This document shows, in pieces, positions 42,764 to 52,073 of a DNA stretch of 64,000 nt. The notes beneath the pieces were generated by a model. The model worked only from the letters and a program-made list of their open reading frames with translations, did not search any database and had not been told where the DNA came from. A program made the position numbers and the translations under genes. Numbering within the stretch: position 1 is the stretch's first letter; each line of letters opens with the position of its first letter. The stretch is from CAINVV01 sp963663005 (lineage in GTDB: Bacteria > Bacteroidota > Bacteroidia > Bacteroidales > Prolixibacteraceae), in contig CAXXHH010000003.1 of NCBI GenBank assembly GCA_963663005.2, positions 620,001-684,000 of the forward strand, read 5' to 3'.

Positions 42764-45328
42764 ATGAAAAACTATTCAAAAACAAAGAGTCAACTTTCAC
42801 GCCGAAATTTTCTGAAGAGTACCGCTTCGGGTACCGCATTACTTGTCCTGGCTCCCGCCACTAACCTATTCGCCAGCACTTTGCCGGCAGGTTTCAGCTG
42901 GTCGGCGGATGCCATAAAATTCAAAATTCACATGATTGGTCAGGCGCATATCGACCCTGTCTGGTTGTGGCATTGGTCGGAAGGCATCTCCGTAGTGCAC
43001 AGCACGTTTCAATCTGCCCTCGATCGGATGAAAGAGGAACCTGAATTTAAATTTACGGCCAGTTCCGCTCAGTTCTACCAGTGGGTAGCGGAGAATGATC
43101 CTGCCATGCTAAAAGAAATTCGCAAACGGGTTGATGAGGGTCGTTGGAGTATTCCAGGCGGCTGGTGGGTAGAACCCGACATGAATATCCCGTCAGGTGA
43201 GGCGATGGTAAGGCAGGGACTATACGGACAGCTCACACTACAGCGTTTGCTGGGTCATCGCTCCAAGGTTGCCTATAACCCGGATTCATTTGGGCATACC
43301 GGTAATCTTCCGCAAATAATCACCAAGCAAGGGATGGAAAATTACATTTTCATGCGTCCGGGCATCCGTGAAAAAACATTACCCTCAGACCTGTTTTGGT
43401 GGGAAGGAAGTGATGGCACCAAGGTCTTGACCTACCGCATCCAGTTTGGGTATAACGACAGTGGATCCGTTCACAACAGGGTCGAAAATTTGGTGGCCCA
43501 GTACGCCAATCAGCCGATGAAGAGTTTCATGGCCTATTATGGGGCTGGCGACCATGGTGGCGGAGCGACAAAGATCAATATAAGTTCTATCAATGAGTTA
43601 AAAAAAGAGCAAGGGGCTCCAACCGTTTTATACAGCACTCCGGATACATATTTCAAGGAGGCACATGCTGAAAATAACCCCAATCTTCCTACCATCAAAG
43701 ACGACCTGCAGCATCATGCGGTTGGCTGTTACACCGCAGAGGGAGAAATAAAAAAGGGCAATCGCCTATCGGAGGCAGCGTTGGTAACCGCCGAAAAATT
43801 GGCTGCTATCGGTTCCGTCTCATGGGGCGCCCATTATCCAAAGCAAGAGTTGACAGCGGCTTGGCACAAAGTCCTCTTCCTGCAGTTTCACGATAGTTTG
43901 GCCGGATCATCTCTCTTCGACCACTCCCAAAGTGCCCGTGAGGGATTCGGCTATGCACAGGATGTAGCGCATCAGGCAACATTTATGGCCGTTCAGAAAT
44001 TGGAATGGCAGGTCTCCACGGAAGACCCGGAATCTCAATATCTGTTGGTCTTTAACCCACACGCCTGGGAAGTTAACGGCAATATTGAATACGATTTCAA
44101 CTGGGGTACCATGCACAAATCGTCCAGAGTGGATGACGAGAATGGCAACGCTTTGCCACACCAATGGGCTCCGGGATCATCAGAGACAGGCAGCCGCAGG
44201 AAGCTAGTGGTTAATATGACGATTCCGCCAATGGGATACAGGCAGATCAGGCTTTGGGATAGCGAAAATCCGGCACCCAAATCGGTTGTTAAGGTCACTG
44301 AAAACACGATGGAAAACGACCTGGTGAAACTTCAGTTCTCGTACAACGGCACGCTGGGACTTTTTGATAAAGCAACTGGCAAAGAGATATTTACCGGTGG
44401 TGATACCGGATGCAGGGCGGTGGTAATTGACGATCCTAGCGATACCTGGAGCCACGACATCAAGACGTACAATAAGGAGATCGGAGCTTTTGGAAACGCA
44501 ACGATTAAGATATTGGAAGAAGGTCCGCTGCGGGGCAAGATCCGTTCGATTACCACGTACGGCGCCTCAACATTGACGATCGACTGGACATTGTATGCAG
44601 GATCAAAGAATCCGGAAGCAAGTGTAACATTGGATTGGCACGAGCACTTGAAAATGCTCAAATTCTCCTTCCCCGTTGCTGTTGAATCGCCTGTTGCTAC
44701 CTACGAGACTTCCTACGGAACAATTGTTCGGGCCACAAATGGCGACGAAGACCCTGGCCAGCGTTGGATTGATGTGACTGGTAAAAAAGGTTCAGCGAAT
44801 TATGGATTAGCCGTTTTCAACGATGCGAAATACGGGTATAATGTAGCCGGAAACGATATGCGGATATCCGTGGCCCGTGGTGCAGTTTACGCGCATCATA
44901 ATCCAAAAGTGCTCGATATGAAAGCAGAACATTTATGGATGGATCAGGGAATACAGACCTTCCGCATGAAGCTTGTTCCGCATATAGGAAATTGGCAACA
45001 CGGCAACCTCGTCAGAATCGCCGAGGAATTCATTGCACCTTCAGTTCCCATTTACCAGGGAATCCATAAGGGTACAATGCCGAAATCGGGATCGTTTCTC
45101 TCGGTCGACGCGTCTAACATCATCGTTTCGGCTGTGAAAGCATCAGAAAATGGCGATGATCTGATTCTTCGCTGTGTTGAGACCAATGGTTCTGCTGCAG
45201 CGGCAAATCTGGAACTAGGTTTTGCCAAGCGTAAATGGGCTGGCAATTTCCGTCCATACGAAATAAAAACGCTTCGGGTGAATACCAAAGCGGGAAGTAT
45301 AAAAGAGGTGAACCTCCTGGAAGAATAA
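42764..45328 (+). CDS. GH38 alpha-mannosidase with Tat signal
   Basis: Zinc-dependent retaining alpha-mannosidase, 854 residues. The N-terminus carries a twin-arginine signal (SRRNFLKSTASGTALLVLAP), so it is exported folded. Catalytic zinc ligands are seen as His62 and Asp64 (GQAHIDPVWLW) and nucleophile Asp174 (NPDSFGH). The EPDM/GWWVEPDMN segment and a central FHDSLAGSS motif are family features, with a long beta-sandwich C-terminal half. It probably trims mannosyl residues from glycoprotein glycans together with the fucosidase downstream (42-nt gap). Confidence 0.95.
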   Translation: MKNYSKTKSQLSRRNFLKSTASGTALLVLAPATNLFASTLPAGFSWSADAIKFKIHMIGQAHIDPVWLWHWSEGISVVHSTFQSALDRMKEEPEFKFTASSAQFYQWVAENDPAMLKEIRKRVDEGRWSIPGGWWVEPDMNIPSGEAMVRQGLYGQLTLQRLLGHRSKVAYNPDSFGHTGNLPQIITKQGMENYIFMRPGIREKTLPSDLFWWEGSDGTKVLTYRIQFGYNDSGSVHNRVENLVAQYANQPMKSFMAYYGAGDHGGGATKINISSINELKKEQGAPTVLYSTPDTYFKEAHAENNPNLPTIKDDLQHHAVGCYTAEGEIKKGNRLSEAALVTAEKLAAIGSVSWGAHYPKQELTAAWHKVLFLQFHDSLAGSSLFDHSQSAREGFGYAQDVAHQATFMAVQKLEWQVSTEDPESQYLLVFNPHAWEVNGNIEYDFNWGTMHKSSRVDDENGNALPHQWAPGSSETGSRRKLVVNMTIPPMGYRQIRLWDSENPAPKSVVKVTENTMENDLVKLQFSYNGTLGLFDKATGKEIFTGGDTGCRAVVIDDPSDTWSHDIKTYNKEIGAFGNATIKILEEGPLRGKIRSITTYGASTLTIDWTLYAGSKNPEASVTLDWHEHLKMLKFSFPVAVESPVATYETSYGTIVRATNGDEDPGQRWIDVTGKKGSANYGLAVFNDAKYGYNVAGNDMRISVARGAVYAHHNPKVLDMKAEHLWMDQGIQTFRMKLVPHIGNWQHGNLVRIAEEFIAPSVPIYQGIHKGTMPKSGSFLSVDASNIIVSAVKASENGDDLILRCVETNGSAAAANLELGFAKRKWAGNFRPYEIKTLRVNTKAGSIKEVNLLEE

Positions 45329-45330
45329 TT

Positions 45331-45338
45331 TACCTTTG
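45331..45338 (+). promoter_or_regulatory. Bacteroidota -7 box upstream of GH29
   Basis: TACCTTTG, an exact TAnnTTTG match, begins 2 nt after the GH38 stop and 32 nt before the fucosidase start. No TTG at the -33 position. It may give the fucosidase its own transcript. Confidence 0.4.
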
Positions 45339-45369
45339 AAACTATCAAACTCAAATTAATAAAACACAA

Positions 45370-46731
45370 ATGAGAAAAAGCTGTAAAATCCAATTTGTCA
45401 GCATGTTGATACTGTTGCTATTCAGTATGCAGACCATTGCCCAAACTAATTACAAGACGGAAACACCTGAGCAGAAAAGCAAACGGATGGCCTGGTGGAC
45501 AGATGCCCGTTTCGGGATGTTTATTCACTGGGGCTTGTACGCCTTACCTGCACGCCATGAGTGGGTGAAGAATAATGAACGAATGACTAACGAGCAGTAT
45601 CAGAAGTACTTTGAAGAGTATAACCCTGATTTGTATAATCCCAAAGAATGGGCGAGAATGGCCAAAGAGGCAGGAATGAAGTATGTAGTTCTGACGGCGA
45701 AACACCATGAAGGATTCTGCAATTTTGATTCAAAGTATACGGATTATAAGTCAACAAATACAAAATTTGGAAGGGATGTTGTCAAGGAATATGTTGAAGC
45801 CTTGAGGAGTGAAGGCTTGAGAGTCGGATTTTACTATTCGCTGATAGACTGGCATCATCCTGATTATACAATCGACAGGGTGCATCCGCAGCGTCAGGAA
45901 TCGGACTCAGCATACGCAAGATTGAACAAAGGCAAAGACATGGCTAAATACCGTGAATATTTGAAGAACCAGGTACGTGAATTGCTAACCAATTACGGTC
46001 AGATAGATGTGATCTGGTTTGATTTCTCTTTTCCTGGTAAGAATGGGAAAGGCCGGGACGACTGGGGTTCGGAGGATTTGTTGAAAATGGTTCGCTCTCT
46101 GCAGCCAAACATTATTATTGACGATCGTCTGGATTTGAAAGACAAAGATTATGGTTGGGATTTCGAATCACCCGAGCAGTACAAAGTGGAGAAATGGCCC
46201 GAACGCAACGGACAGAAGGTCTATTGGGAAACTTGTCAGACATTTTCCGGATCTTGGGGCTACTACCGCGATGAAACCAGTTGGAAAAATCCGGCGCAGC
46301 TGTTAGAATTGCTGATTGAGTCGGTAAGTAAAGGAGGAAACCTATTACTGAATGTTGGGCCGACTGCCCGTGGCCTGTTTGACTACCGCGCCCAGGAAAG
46401 GCTAAAAGCCATGGGTGATTGGATGAAATACAACAACCGCTCAATATACGGATGCACGGAAGCGCCTGCAGGATTTGAGACCCCTTACAACTCGCTACTT
46501 ACCTACAATGCGAAAACGAATCGACTGTACATCCATCTTCTTGCCTATCCGATGGGAAATCTGAAGTTGAAAAATATGGCAGGAAAAATTAAATATGTTC
46601 AGTTTTTGCATGATGCCTCAGAAATCAAATTCCGGGCTGGCAGCGGCGAAGACAGCAATAGTGTGAATCTGACCTTACCAGTTATAAAACCACCAATGGA
46701 GATTCCGGTATTGGAAGTGATTTTGAAATAG
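45370..46731 (+). CDS. GH29 alpha-L-fucosidase, exported
   Basis: Retaining alpha-L-fucosidase, 453 residues, with signal peptide (SMLILLLFSMQTIAQ). GH29 features: RFGMFIHWGLYALPA near residue 45-60, LTAKHHEGF near 105-115, and the nucleophile Asp218 in VIWFDFSFPG. It removes fucose from glycans and fits with the upstream GH38 mannosidase as a small host- or plant-glycan degrading pair. Its stop codon is part of the palindromic structure that follows. Confidence 0.95.
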   Translation: MRKSCKIQFVSMLILLLFSMQTIAQTNYKTETPEQKSKRMAWWTDARFGMFIHWGLYALPARHEWVKNNERMTNEQYQKYFEEYNPDLYNPKEWARMAKEAGMKYVVLTAKHHEGFCNFDSKYTDYKSTNTKFGRDVVKEYVEALRSEGLRVGFYYSLIDWHHPDYTIDRVHPQRQESDSAYARLNKGKDMAKYREYLKNQVRELLTNYGQIDVIWFDFSFPGKNGKGRDDWGSEDLLKMVRSLQPNIIIDDRLDLKDKDYGWDFESPEQYKVEKWPERNGQKVYWETCQTFSGSWGYYRDETSWKNPAQLLELLIESVSKGGNLLLNVGPTARGLFDYRAQERLKAMGDWMKYNNRSIYGCTEAPAGFETPYNSLLTYNAKTNRLYIHLLAYPMGNLKLKNMAGKIKYVQFLHDASEIKFRAGSGEDSNSVNLTLPVIKPPMEIPVLEVILK

Positions 46732-46892
46732 TTGATAATTAACTAGAATTAGATAAGCTAAAGTTAATAAAGTAATAGATAATCTAAAGTTAATAACATT
46801 ATAGGTCAAGACCTCTTATGTTATTAACTTTAGATTATCTTATATATACTTGATTATCAACTATTTTATCAACCTTAGCTTATCTAATTCTA
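46727..46892. repeat. Multi-arm palindrome between convergent GH29 and glpF
   Basis: Three inverted-repeat pairs interlock: A 46727-46739 with 46853-46865 (13 bp, perfect); B 46744-46765 with 46871-46892 (22 bp, one mismatch); C 46778-46799 with 46818-46839 (22 bp, perfect), with a further AGGTC/GACCT stem inside. A and B cross each other, so they cannot form together except as a pseudoknot. The sequence overlaps the fucosidase stop and the glpF stop. Likely a bidirectional terminator, or a repeat element. Confidence 0.85.
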
Positions 46893-47603
46893 AAAACTCT
46901 TCAATATAAAAAATAGTCCGGCGGCAGAAACTGCACCGAGCAGTGGCCCTAAAACAGGCACCCAGGCATATTGCCAGTCGCTGTGATGCTTGTTCTTAAT
47001 GGGCAGGAAATGGTGCATGATTCGCGGTCCGAGGTCACGGGCAGGATTGATTGCATAGCCGGTGGGACCTCCAAGTGATAGACCGATACCCAATACAACC
47101 AGCGCAACCGGAAGCGCATTCAAGGCACCCAAACCTACATCCGGAGTAGCCATATAGAGTACTGCCATCACAAGCATATGGGTACCAATGATTTCAGTTA
47201 CCAGATTGTAAAAATAGCTTCTGATATTGGGTGCGGTACAGAATACACTCATTTTCGCACTGGCGTCATTGGTCGCGTCGAAATGCTTTTTGTATGCAAG
47301 CCAGACCAAGCCGGCGCCAAACATAGCTCCAAGCAGTTGTGCTACAATATAGGTCAACATGAGAGATGGCGAAAAACTATGCACCAAAACCAATGCCAGT
47401 GTCACCGCGGGATTAAGATGAGCGCCGCTGATTGGTGCTGCAAAAAGCACGCCGGTGAATACTGCAATTGCCCACCCAAAAGTGATCACAATCCAACCAC
47501 TCTGATGGCCATTAGTTTTGTCGAGCGAAACATTGGCGACGACCCCTCCCCCCAACAAAATGATGATCGCCGTGCCGAAGAATTCTCCAAAAAAAGGATT
47601 CAT
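46890..47603 (-). CDS. glpF: Glycerol uptake facilitator (aquaglyceroporin)
   Basis: MIP-family channel of 237 residues with six membrane helices and both pore motifs: HLNPAVTLAL near residue 65 and INPARDLGPR near 190. The Asp after the second NPAR is the mark of glycerol-conducting GlpF proteins rather than water-only channels. It lies downstream of glpK and a DUF5808 gene on the same strand (50-nt gap), forming a glycerol uptake unit. Confidence 0.95.
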   Translation of the reverse strand: MNPFFGEFFGTAIIILLGGGVVANVSLDKTNGHQSGWIVITFGWAIAVFTGVLFAAPISGAHLNPAVTLALVLVHSFSPSLMLTYIVAQLLGAMFGAGLVWLAYKKHFDATNDASAKMSVFCTAPNIRSYFYNLVTEIIGTHMLVMAVLYMATPDVGLGALNALPVALVVLGIGLSLGGPTGYAINPARDLGPRIMHHFLPIKNKHHSDWQYAWVPVLGPLLGAVSAAGLFFILKSF

Positions 47604-47653
47604 AGTCAGTTTGTTTTAAAATTATGCAGAATATCTTAAAATTTGATAGACAC

Positions 47654-47872
47654 TTATCTTGTCATTACTGCTGATAATATCACAGACCCAATAATTGCTA
47701 TGACAATCAATATTGCTTTATAGCTGCCCATATTAAAAGTCCATCCAAGTTCAGGATTCAACTTTGGCACGATTAATCGCGAATCCCTTTTATTAAAATA
47801 AAAAATGCCTCTCCAATTTGCAGGATCTTTACTCATTAATTCGGGGTTCTGCGTATCCATTTTATCTTTCAT
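47654..47872 (-). CDS. DUF5808-like small membrane protein
   Basis: 72 residues. The N-terminal half has the DUF5808 pattern (DPANWRGIFYFNKRDSRLIVPKLNPELGWTFN), and the C-terminal half is one hydrophobic helix (AILIVIAIIGSVILSAVM). A second methionine at residue 5 could also be the start. It sits between glpK and glpF on the same strand, which suggests a role with the channel or kinase, but function is unknown. Confidence 0.8.
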   Translation of the reverse strand: MKDKMDTQNPELMSKDPANWRGIFYFNKRDSRLIVPKLNPELGWTFNMGSYKAILIVIAIIGSVILSAVMTR

Positions 47873-47951
47873 TATATGAACTATTAAAACGCATCAAACT
47901 TCTAACATGTTGTTTTTATTGTCCTGACAGAACAAAAAATCGGCAAATTCG

Positions 47952-49442
47952 CTACTCTTCCGCCCAAGCTGTAGCTGCTTTTACTGATCTGTGCCACCCT
48001 TTAATCAGAGAAGTGGTTTCGCTGGCTGGGATTCCCGGAGAAAAGGTGCGATCCAGTTTCCATTGTTGTCCGATGTCCTGAATATTATCCCAATAGCCAA
48101 CTGCCAGTCCGGCGAGATAGGCCGCGCCAAGGGCAGTTGTTTCCGTTATCATTGGCCGGACAACATTAGCCTGCAGGAGGTCGGACTGGAACTGAAGCAG
48201 ACAATCGTTAACTGTGGCACCCCCGTCAACCCGCAATTCCCGGATAGTGACGCCTGAATCATTTTGCATGGCCAACAACACCTCCAGGGTCTGGTATGCG
48301 ATACTGTCGACGGCCGCCCGTGCAATGTGCGCCGCTGTTGAGCCCCGTGTTATGCCGGTGATGGTTCCACGAGCATGTTGATTCCAATACGGAGCTCCCA
48401 GTCCGGCAAATGCCGGCACAAAATAAACACCCTCGCTGCTCTTAACTTTGGCTGCCAGTCGCTCGACCTCTTTCGACGTACGAATTATTCCCAAGCTATC
48501 GCGAAGCCATTGAACGACTGCACCTCCGATAAATATACTCCCTTCGAGTGCATAGGTGGTCTCGCCACCAATCTTCCAGGCTACTGTGGTCAGCAGTTTG
48601 CTTTTGGATTCAATCGGCTTTTCACCGATATTCATCATCATGAAACATCCTGTACCATACGTGTTTTTAACCATTCCGGGTTCTATACACATCTGTCCGA
48701 AAAGCGCCGATTGCTGATCCCCTGCAATACCCGAAATCGAAATTGGCTTTCCCAGCTGAACGCCTGTTTTGCCATATATCTCACTGGACGATCGAACCTC
48801 CGGCAGAAGACTCTGGGGGATATCGAATAACGCAAGCAACTCCTCGTCCCATTTTAGCGTGTGAATATTGAAGAGCATCGTTCGTGATGCATTGGAAACA
48901 TCCGTGATGTGTAGCTTGCCATGGGTCAGATTCCAAACCAGCCATGAGTCGATGGTACCGAAGGCTAATTTCCCTCTGTTTGCCATACTTCTGGCTCCAT
49001 CAACATTATCCAGGATCCATTTTATTTTGGTAGCCGAAAAATAAGCATCGGGTATTAATCCTGTTTTATCCAAAATAAGCTGGCCGTACCCATCCTTTTT
49101 TAACAAATCACAATAGTCGGCAGTCCTGCGATCTTGCCAGACAATTGCATTATAGATCGGTCTGCCAGTCTTTCTATCCCAAACAACGGTGGTTTCGCGT
49201 TGGTTCGTGATACCTACAGCAGCCATGTTAGCAGAACTCAGTCCTGCCTTTGTCATTGCCTCAACGCCTACACCTGCCTGCGTAGACCAAATTTCTTCAG
49301 GATTATGTTCTACCCAGCCCGGATTGGGATAGATTTGAGTGAACTCTTTTTGAGCAATCGAAACGGGTAAACCATCGTGGTCGAAGACAATAGCGCGCGA
49401 ACTGGTGGTTCCCTGATCGAATGCCAGGATAAATTTTTTCAT
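47952..49442 (-). CDS. glpK: Glycerol kinase
   Basis: Phosphorylates glycerol to glycerol 3-phosphate; cytoplasmic. 496 residues of the FGGY family: FDQGTTSSRAIVFDHDG at the start (ATP site), WQDRRTA and GTIDSWLVWNLT in the first domain, and GGAVVQWLRDSLGI plus LRVDGGATVNDCLLQFQSD in the second, which are GlpK signatures. Length normal. First gene of glpK-DUF5808-glpF. The 135-nt region upstream has no clear -7 box. Confidence 0.97.
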   Translation of the reverse strand: MKKFILAFDQGTTSSRAIVFDHDGLPVSIAQKEFTQIYPNPGWVEHNPEEIWSTQAGVGVEAMTKAGLSSANMAAVGITNQRETTVVWDRKTGRPIYNAIVWQDRRTADYCDLLKKDGYGQLILDKTGLIPDAYFSATKIKWILDNVDGARSMANRGKLAFGTIDSWLVWNLTHGKLHITDVSNASRTMLFNIHTLKWDEELLALFDIPQSLLPEVRSSSEIYGKTGVQLGKPISISGIAGDQQSALFGQMCIEPGMVKNTYGTGCFMMMNIGEKPIESKSKLLTTVAWKIGGETTYALEGSIFIGGAVVQWLRDSLGIIRTSKEVERLAAKVKSSEGVYFVPAFAGLGAPYWNQHARGTITGITRGSTAAHIARAAVDSIAYQTLEVLLAMQNDSGVTIRELRVDGGATVNDCLLQFQSDLLQANVVRPMITETTALGAAYLAGLAVGYWDNIQDIGQQWKLDRTFSPGIPASETTSLIKGWHRSVKAATAWAEE

Positions 49443-49577
49443 TATCTAGTTTTATGTATAGCCGGAAACAAATCGAAACTCTAACCCGGTAAAATCGTGG
49501 TTCCGGGTAGAGATTGAATATCCTGCAAAGTACAAATTTTAACTAATTAATAAAATAGAACTCCCGGTTCAATTCAT

Positions 49578-52073
49578 TTATTGGTTACACGACTCAAGAT
49601 ATTTAAGTACAAATTTTATTTCGGAGTAGCTGTACGAATCACCCAGCTTTGCTTTGAGATCACTGAGTTGTCTGAAATTATTCAGCTCTATGCATTCTTC
49701 TATAGCTTTAACTTTTCGCTGGTCTACCAATCGGTCGATGGCAATTTGTCCTGTTCCTATGAAAGTTATCAGATGTCCTTCGATTGTTGAAAGAGCCATT
49801 TGCCGGTTTCTGGCAATCTCCGGAATTGAAAGTCCGTTTTTGAAGAGCTCATAACTTAGCTGCCTTGAATCCATACCTGCACGTTCGGCCTCTTTCTCTG
49901 CTTCCGCAGGAATCTCCATTCCATGGTTTCCCCGGTAGGATAAAATCATTTCGAGAATCTCCCGGCCAAATTGTTTCATTCTTACGCCGCCCATTCCTTT
50001 CACAGCCTTCAAATCCTTCCCGGTTACGGGCAAGGTCTGAACGATTTCGAGCAGCGTTTTCTGAGTAAGAATGCGCGACTCTTCCACTTGCATCAACTCC
50101 GCCTTTTCAGCCCGCCATCTCTTCAGCAGACTGTAGAAATCTGGATTAGCGGAAAATGCCAACGGCGCAGCAGATTTCTTGCCTGAACGCACAGCCTCCT
50201 CGCTATCGATGGCGGCTTTGGAGCGTGTTTCGAGAAACGACTTGGTGCTAAATCCTGCCTTGCAATGAGTAAGGCAGACACTTTTAATGCGTATCTCTTT
50301 CCTGAGCTTTTCGGTAGCTTCCCCCAAACTCTTGCGCACGGACTTGTTATCGCTTTCATAGGTTGCTTCCGCCAGAGGCAGTTCCAAAAGTTCCTCCACT
50401 TTTGCTAAAAAGAACTCCGATGCCTTCTGGATACGCTCCTGAAGCAGCGGATTTTCCTCCGGATCAGAACCTCCAAAGAGTAAACTTCTTACCTGATTTT
50501 CGAACCTTCCTGCAACATCAATCATCTCATTTTGAACCGGGGAAATCATTCCGCGCAACACAAAACTCAGTGAACCGAGTAGCTGAGCCGAATGCTCGTC
50601 CCATATTTTAAGCACATATTGAATCTGCCGGATGATAGGCTTGAAATCGAAAAGCTCGTACAGCAATTGCTGAATGTACTCTCTGCGGGATTGCTCGAGT
50701 TCGGCAGGGCCGGGTTGATTATGTTCGATTTCCTCACTGAACTGCATCACGGTAGTATCATTCTTCACACTGTGATTTGCAATCGGCGTGCTGAGCACCA
50801 ATCCTTCGAAAGTCTTGCACCGGCTCAGTGCCACATAAACCTGTCCGTGCGCGAACGAAGAACGCGCATCAATAATAGCCTTCTCGAATGTTAAACCCTG
50901 ACTCTTATGGATCGTGATGGCCCATGCAAGTTTGAGCGGAAACTGGTTAAAAGTTCCAATCACTTCCTCTTCAATCTCTTGCGTAGCATCGTTCAGTGAA
51001 TATTTTGAGTTCATCCAAACGCCTCTCTCTACAATAATAGTGGTATCGTCATCAGGACACAAAACCTCTACCTGATCATCATCCAGGTCATTGATCTTCC
51101 CAATTTTCCCGTTGTAGAATCGTTTGGCCGGAGAAAGGTCGTTTTTCACGAACATAACCTGGGCTCCAACTTTCAGTTCCAGTTCAAAATCGGTGGGGTA
51201 CGAATATTCGGGAAATTCGCCTTTTACTTCAGCGGTGTACCTGACAACTGCTGACTTCAGACTATTCAGCTTGGAACTATTTATTTGTTGTGATTGAAAA
51301 TTGTGTGTTGTGAGCGTGATGTATCCTTCCTTCTCATCCGGATTGAATCCTGGCACATACCGCTCATTCAGTTTTTGAAGCGTCAACGTATCAAGTTGAT
51401 TATCACGAATTCTATTAAGTAAATCAATGAATTGCTGATCCGTCTGACGAAAAATATGGTTCAGTTCAATTCCTGTGAATTTCGATTTTTTCAATGCCCG
51501 ACTGCTGAAAAAAAATGCAGTATCGTAGTATGATTTTAGGATCTCCCATTCATCATCCTTCACAATTGGCGCCAGCTGCTGAAGGTCGCCAATCATCAGA
51601 AGTTGCACTCCTCCAAACGGTTTGTAGCGGGTACGGTAGCGGCGCAGAACCTCATCGATGGCGTCCAGCACATCGGCACGCACCATGCTTATCTCATCAA
51701 TAACCAAGAGATCCAGGCTCCTGATGATGTTGATTTTTTCCCGGCTAAACCGTTTTATATTCGCAGCAGATGTGCTCTCAAAAGGTGTCGGAGCGGGTTG
51801 CATCCGATCAGGATCCTGCGGTATCTGCGGCCCGAACGAAAGTTGGAAAAATGAATGAATCGTTACGCCGCCGGCATTGATCGCTGCAACACCGGTTGGC
51901 GCCACTACCACCATTCTCTTTGGCGAATTGAGTTTCAGGTTTTTGAGGAATGTGGTCTTGCCTGTCCCGGCTTTCCCCGTTAGGAAGAGGTTTTGACCAG
52001 TAAACCGGACAAAGTCAAATGCAAGATCAAGTTGGGGATTACTGAGGAAAACAGTGGCGTCTGAGCTATTCAT
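49578..52073 (-). CDS. Pif1/Dda-like SF1 helicase with HRDC and helix-turn-helix C-terminus
   Basis: 831 residues. N-terminal SF1B helicase: Walker A GKAGTGKTT near residue 36, VVAPTGVAAINAGG, DEISMVRADV near 125, and the SF1 C-terminal motif AWAITIHKSQGLTFEKA...YVALSRC near 385-415. After a charged middle part comes an HRDC-like domain (TLLEIVQTLPVTGKDLKAVKGMG, about 675-725) and a helix-turn-helix region (LSIPEIARNRQMALSTIEGHL) of the kind found at the end of some RecQ proteins. It likely resolves recombination or replication structures. Monocistronic; convergent with nothing nearby. Confidence 0.88.
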   Translation of the reverse strand: MNSSDATVFLSNPQLDLAFDFVRFTGQNLFLTGKAGTGKTTFLKNLKLNSPKRMVVVAPTGVAAINAGGVTIHSFFQLSFGPQIPQDPDRMQPAPTPFESTSAANIKRFSREKINIIRSLDLLVIDEISMVRADVLDAIDEVLRRYRTRYKPFGGVQLLMIGDLQQLAPIVKDDEWEILKSYYDTAFFFSSRALKKSKFTGIELNHIFRQTDQQFIDLLNRIRDNQLDTLTLQKLNERYVPGFNPDEKEGYITLTTHNFQSQQINSSKLNSLKSAVVRYTAEVKGEFPEYSYPTDFELELKVGAQVMFVKNDLSPAKRFYNGKIGKINDLDDDQVEVLCPDDDTTIIVERGVWMNSKYSLNDATQEIEEEVIGTFNQFPLKLAWAITIHKSQGLTFEKAIIDARSSFAHGQVYVALSRCKTFEGLVLSTPIANHSVKNDTTVMQFSEEIEHNQPGPAELEQSRREYIQQLLYELFDFKPIIRQIQYVLKIWDEHSAQLLGSLSFVLRGMISPVQNEMIDVAGRFENQVRSLLFGGSDPEENPLLQERIQKASEFFLAKVEELLELPLAEATYESDNKSVRKSLGEATEKLRKEIRIKSVCLTHCKAGFSTKSFLETRSKAAIDSEEAVRSGKKSAAPLAFSANPDFYSLLKRWRAEKAELMQVEESRILTQKTLLEIVQTLPVTGKDLKAVKGMGGVRMKQFGREILEMILSYRGNHGMEIPAEAEKEAERAGMDSRQLSYELFKNGLSIPEIARNRQMALSTIEGHLITFIGTGQIAIDRLVDQRKVKAIEECIELNNFRQLSDLKAKLGDSYSYSEIKFVLKYLESCNQ

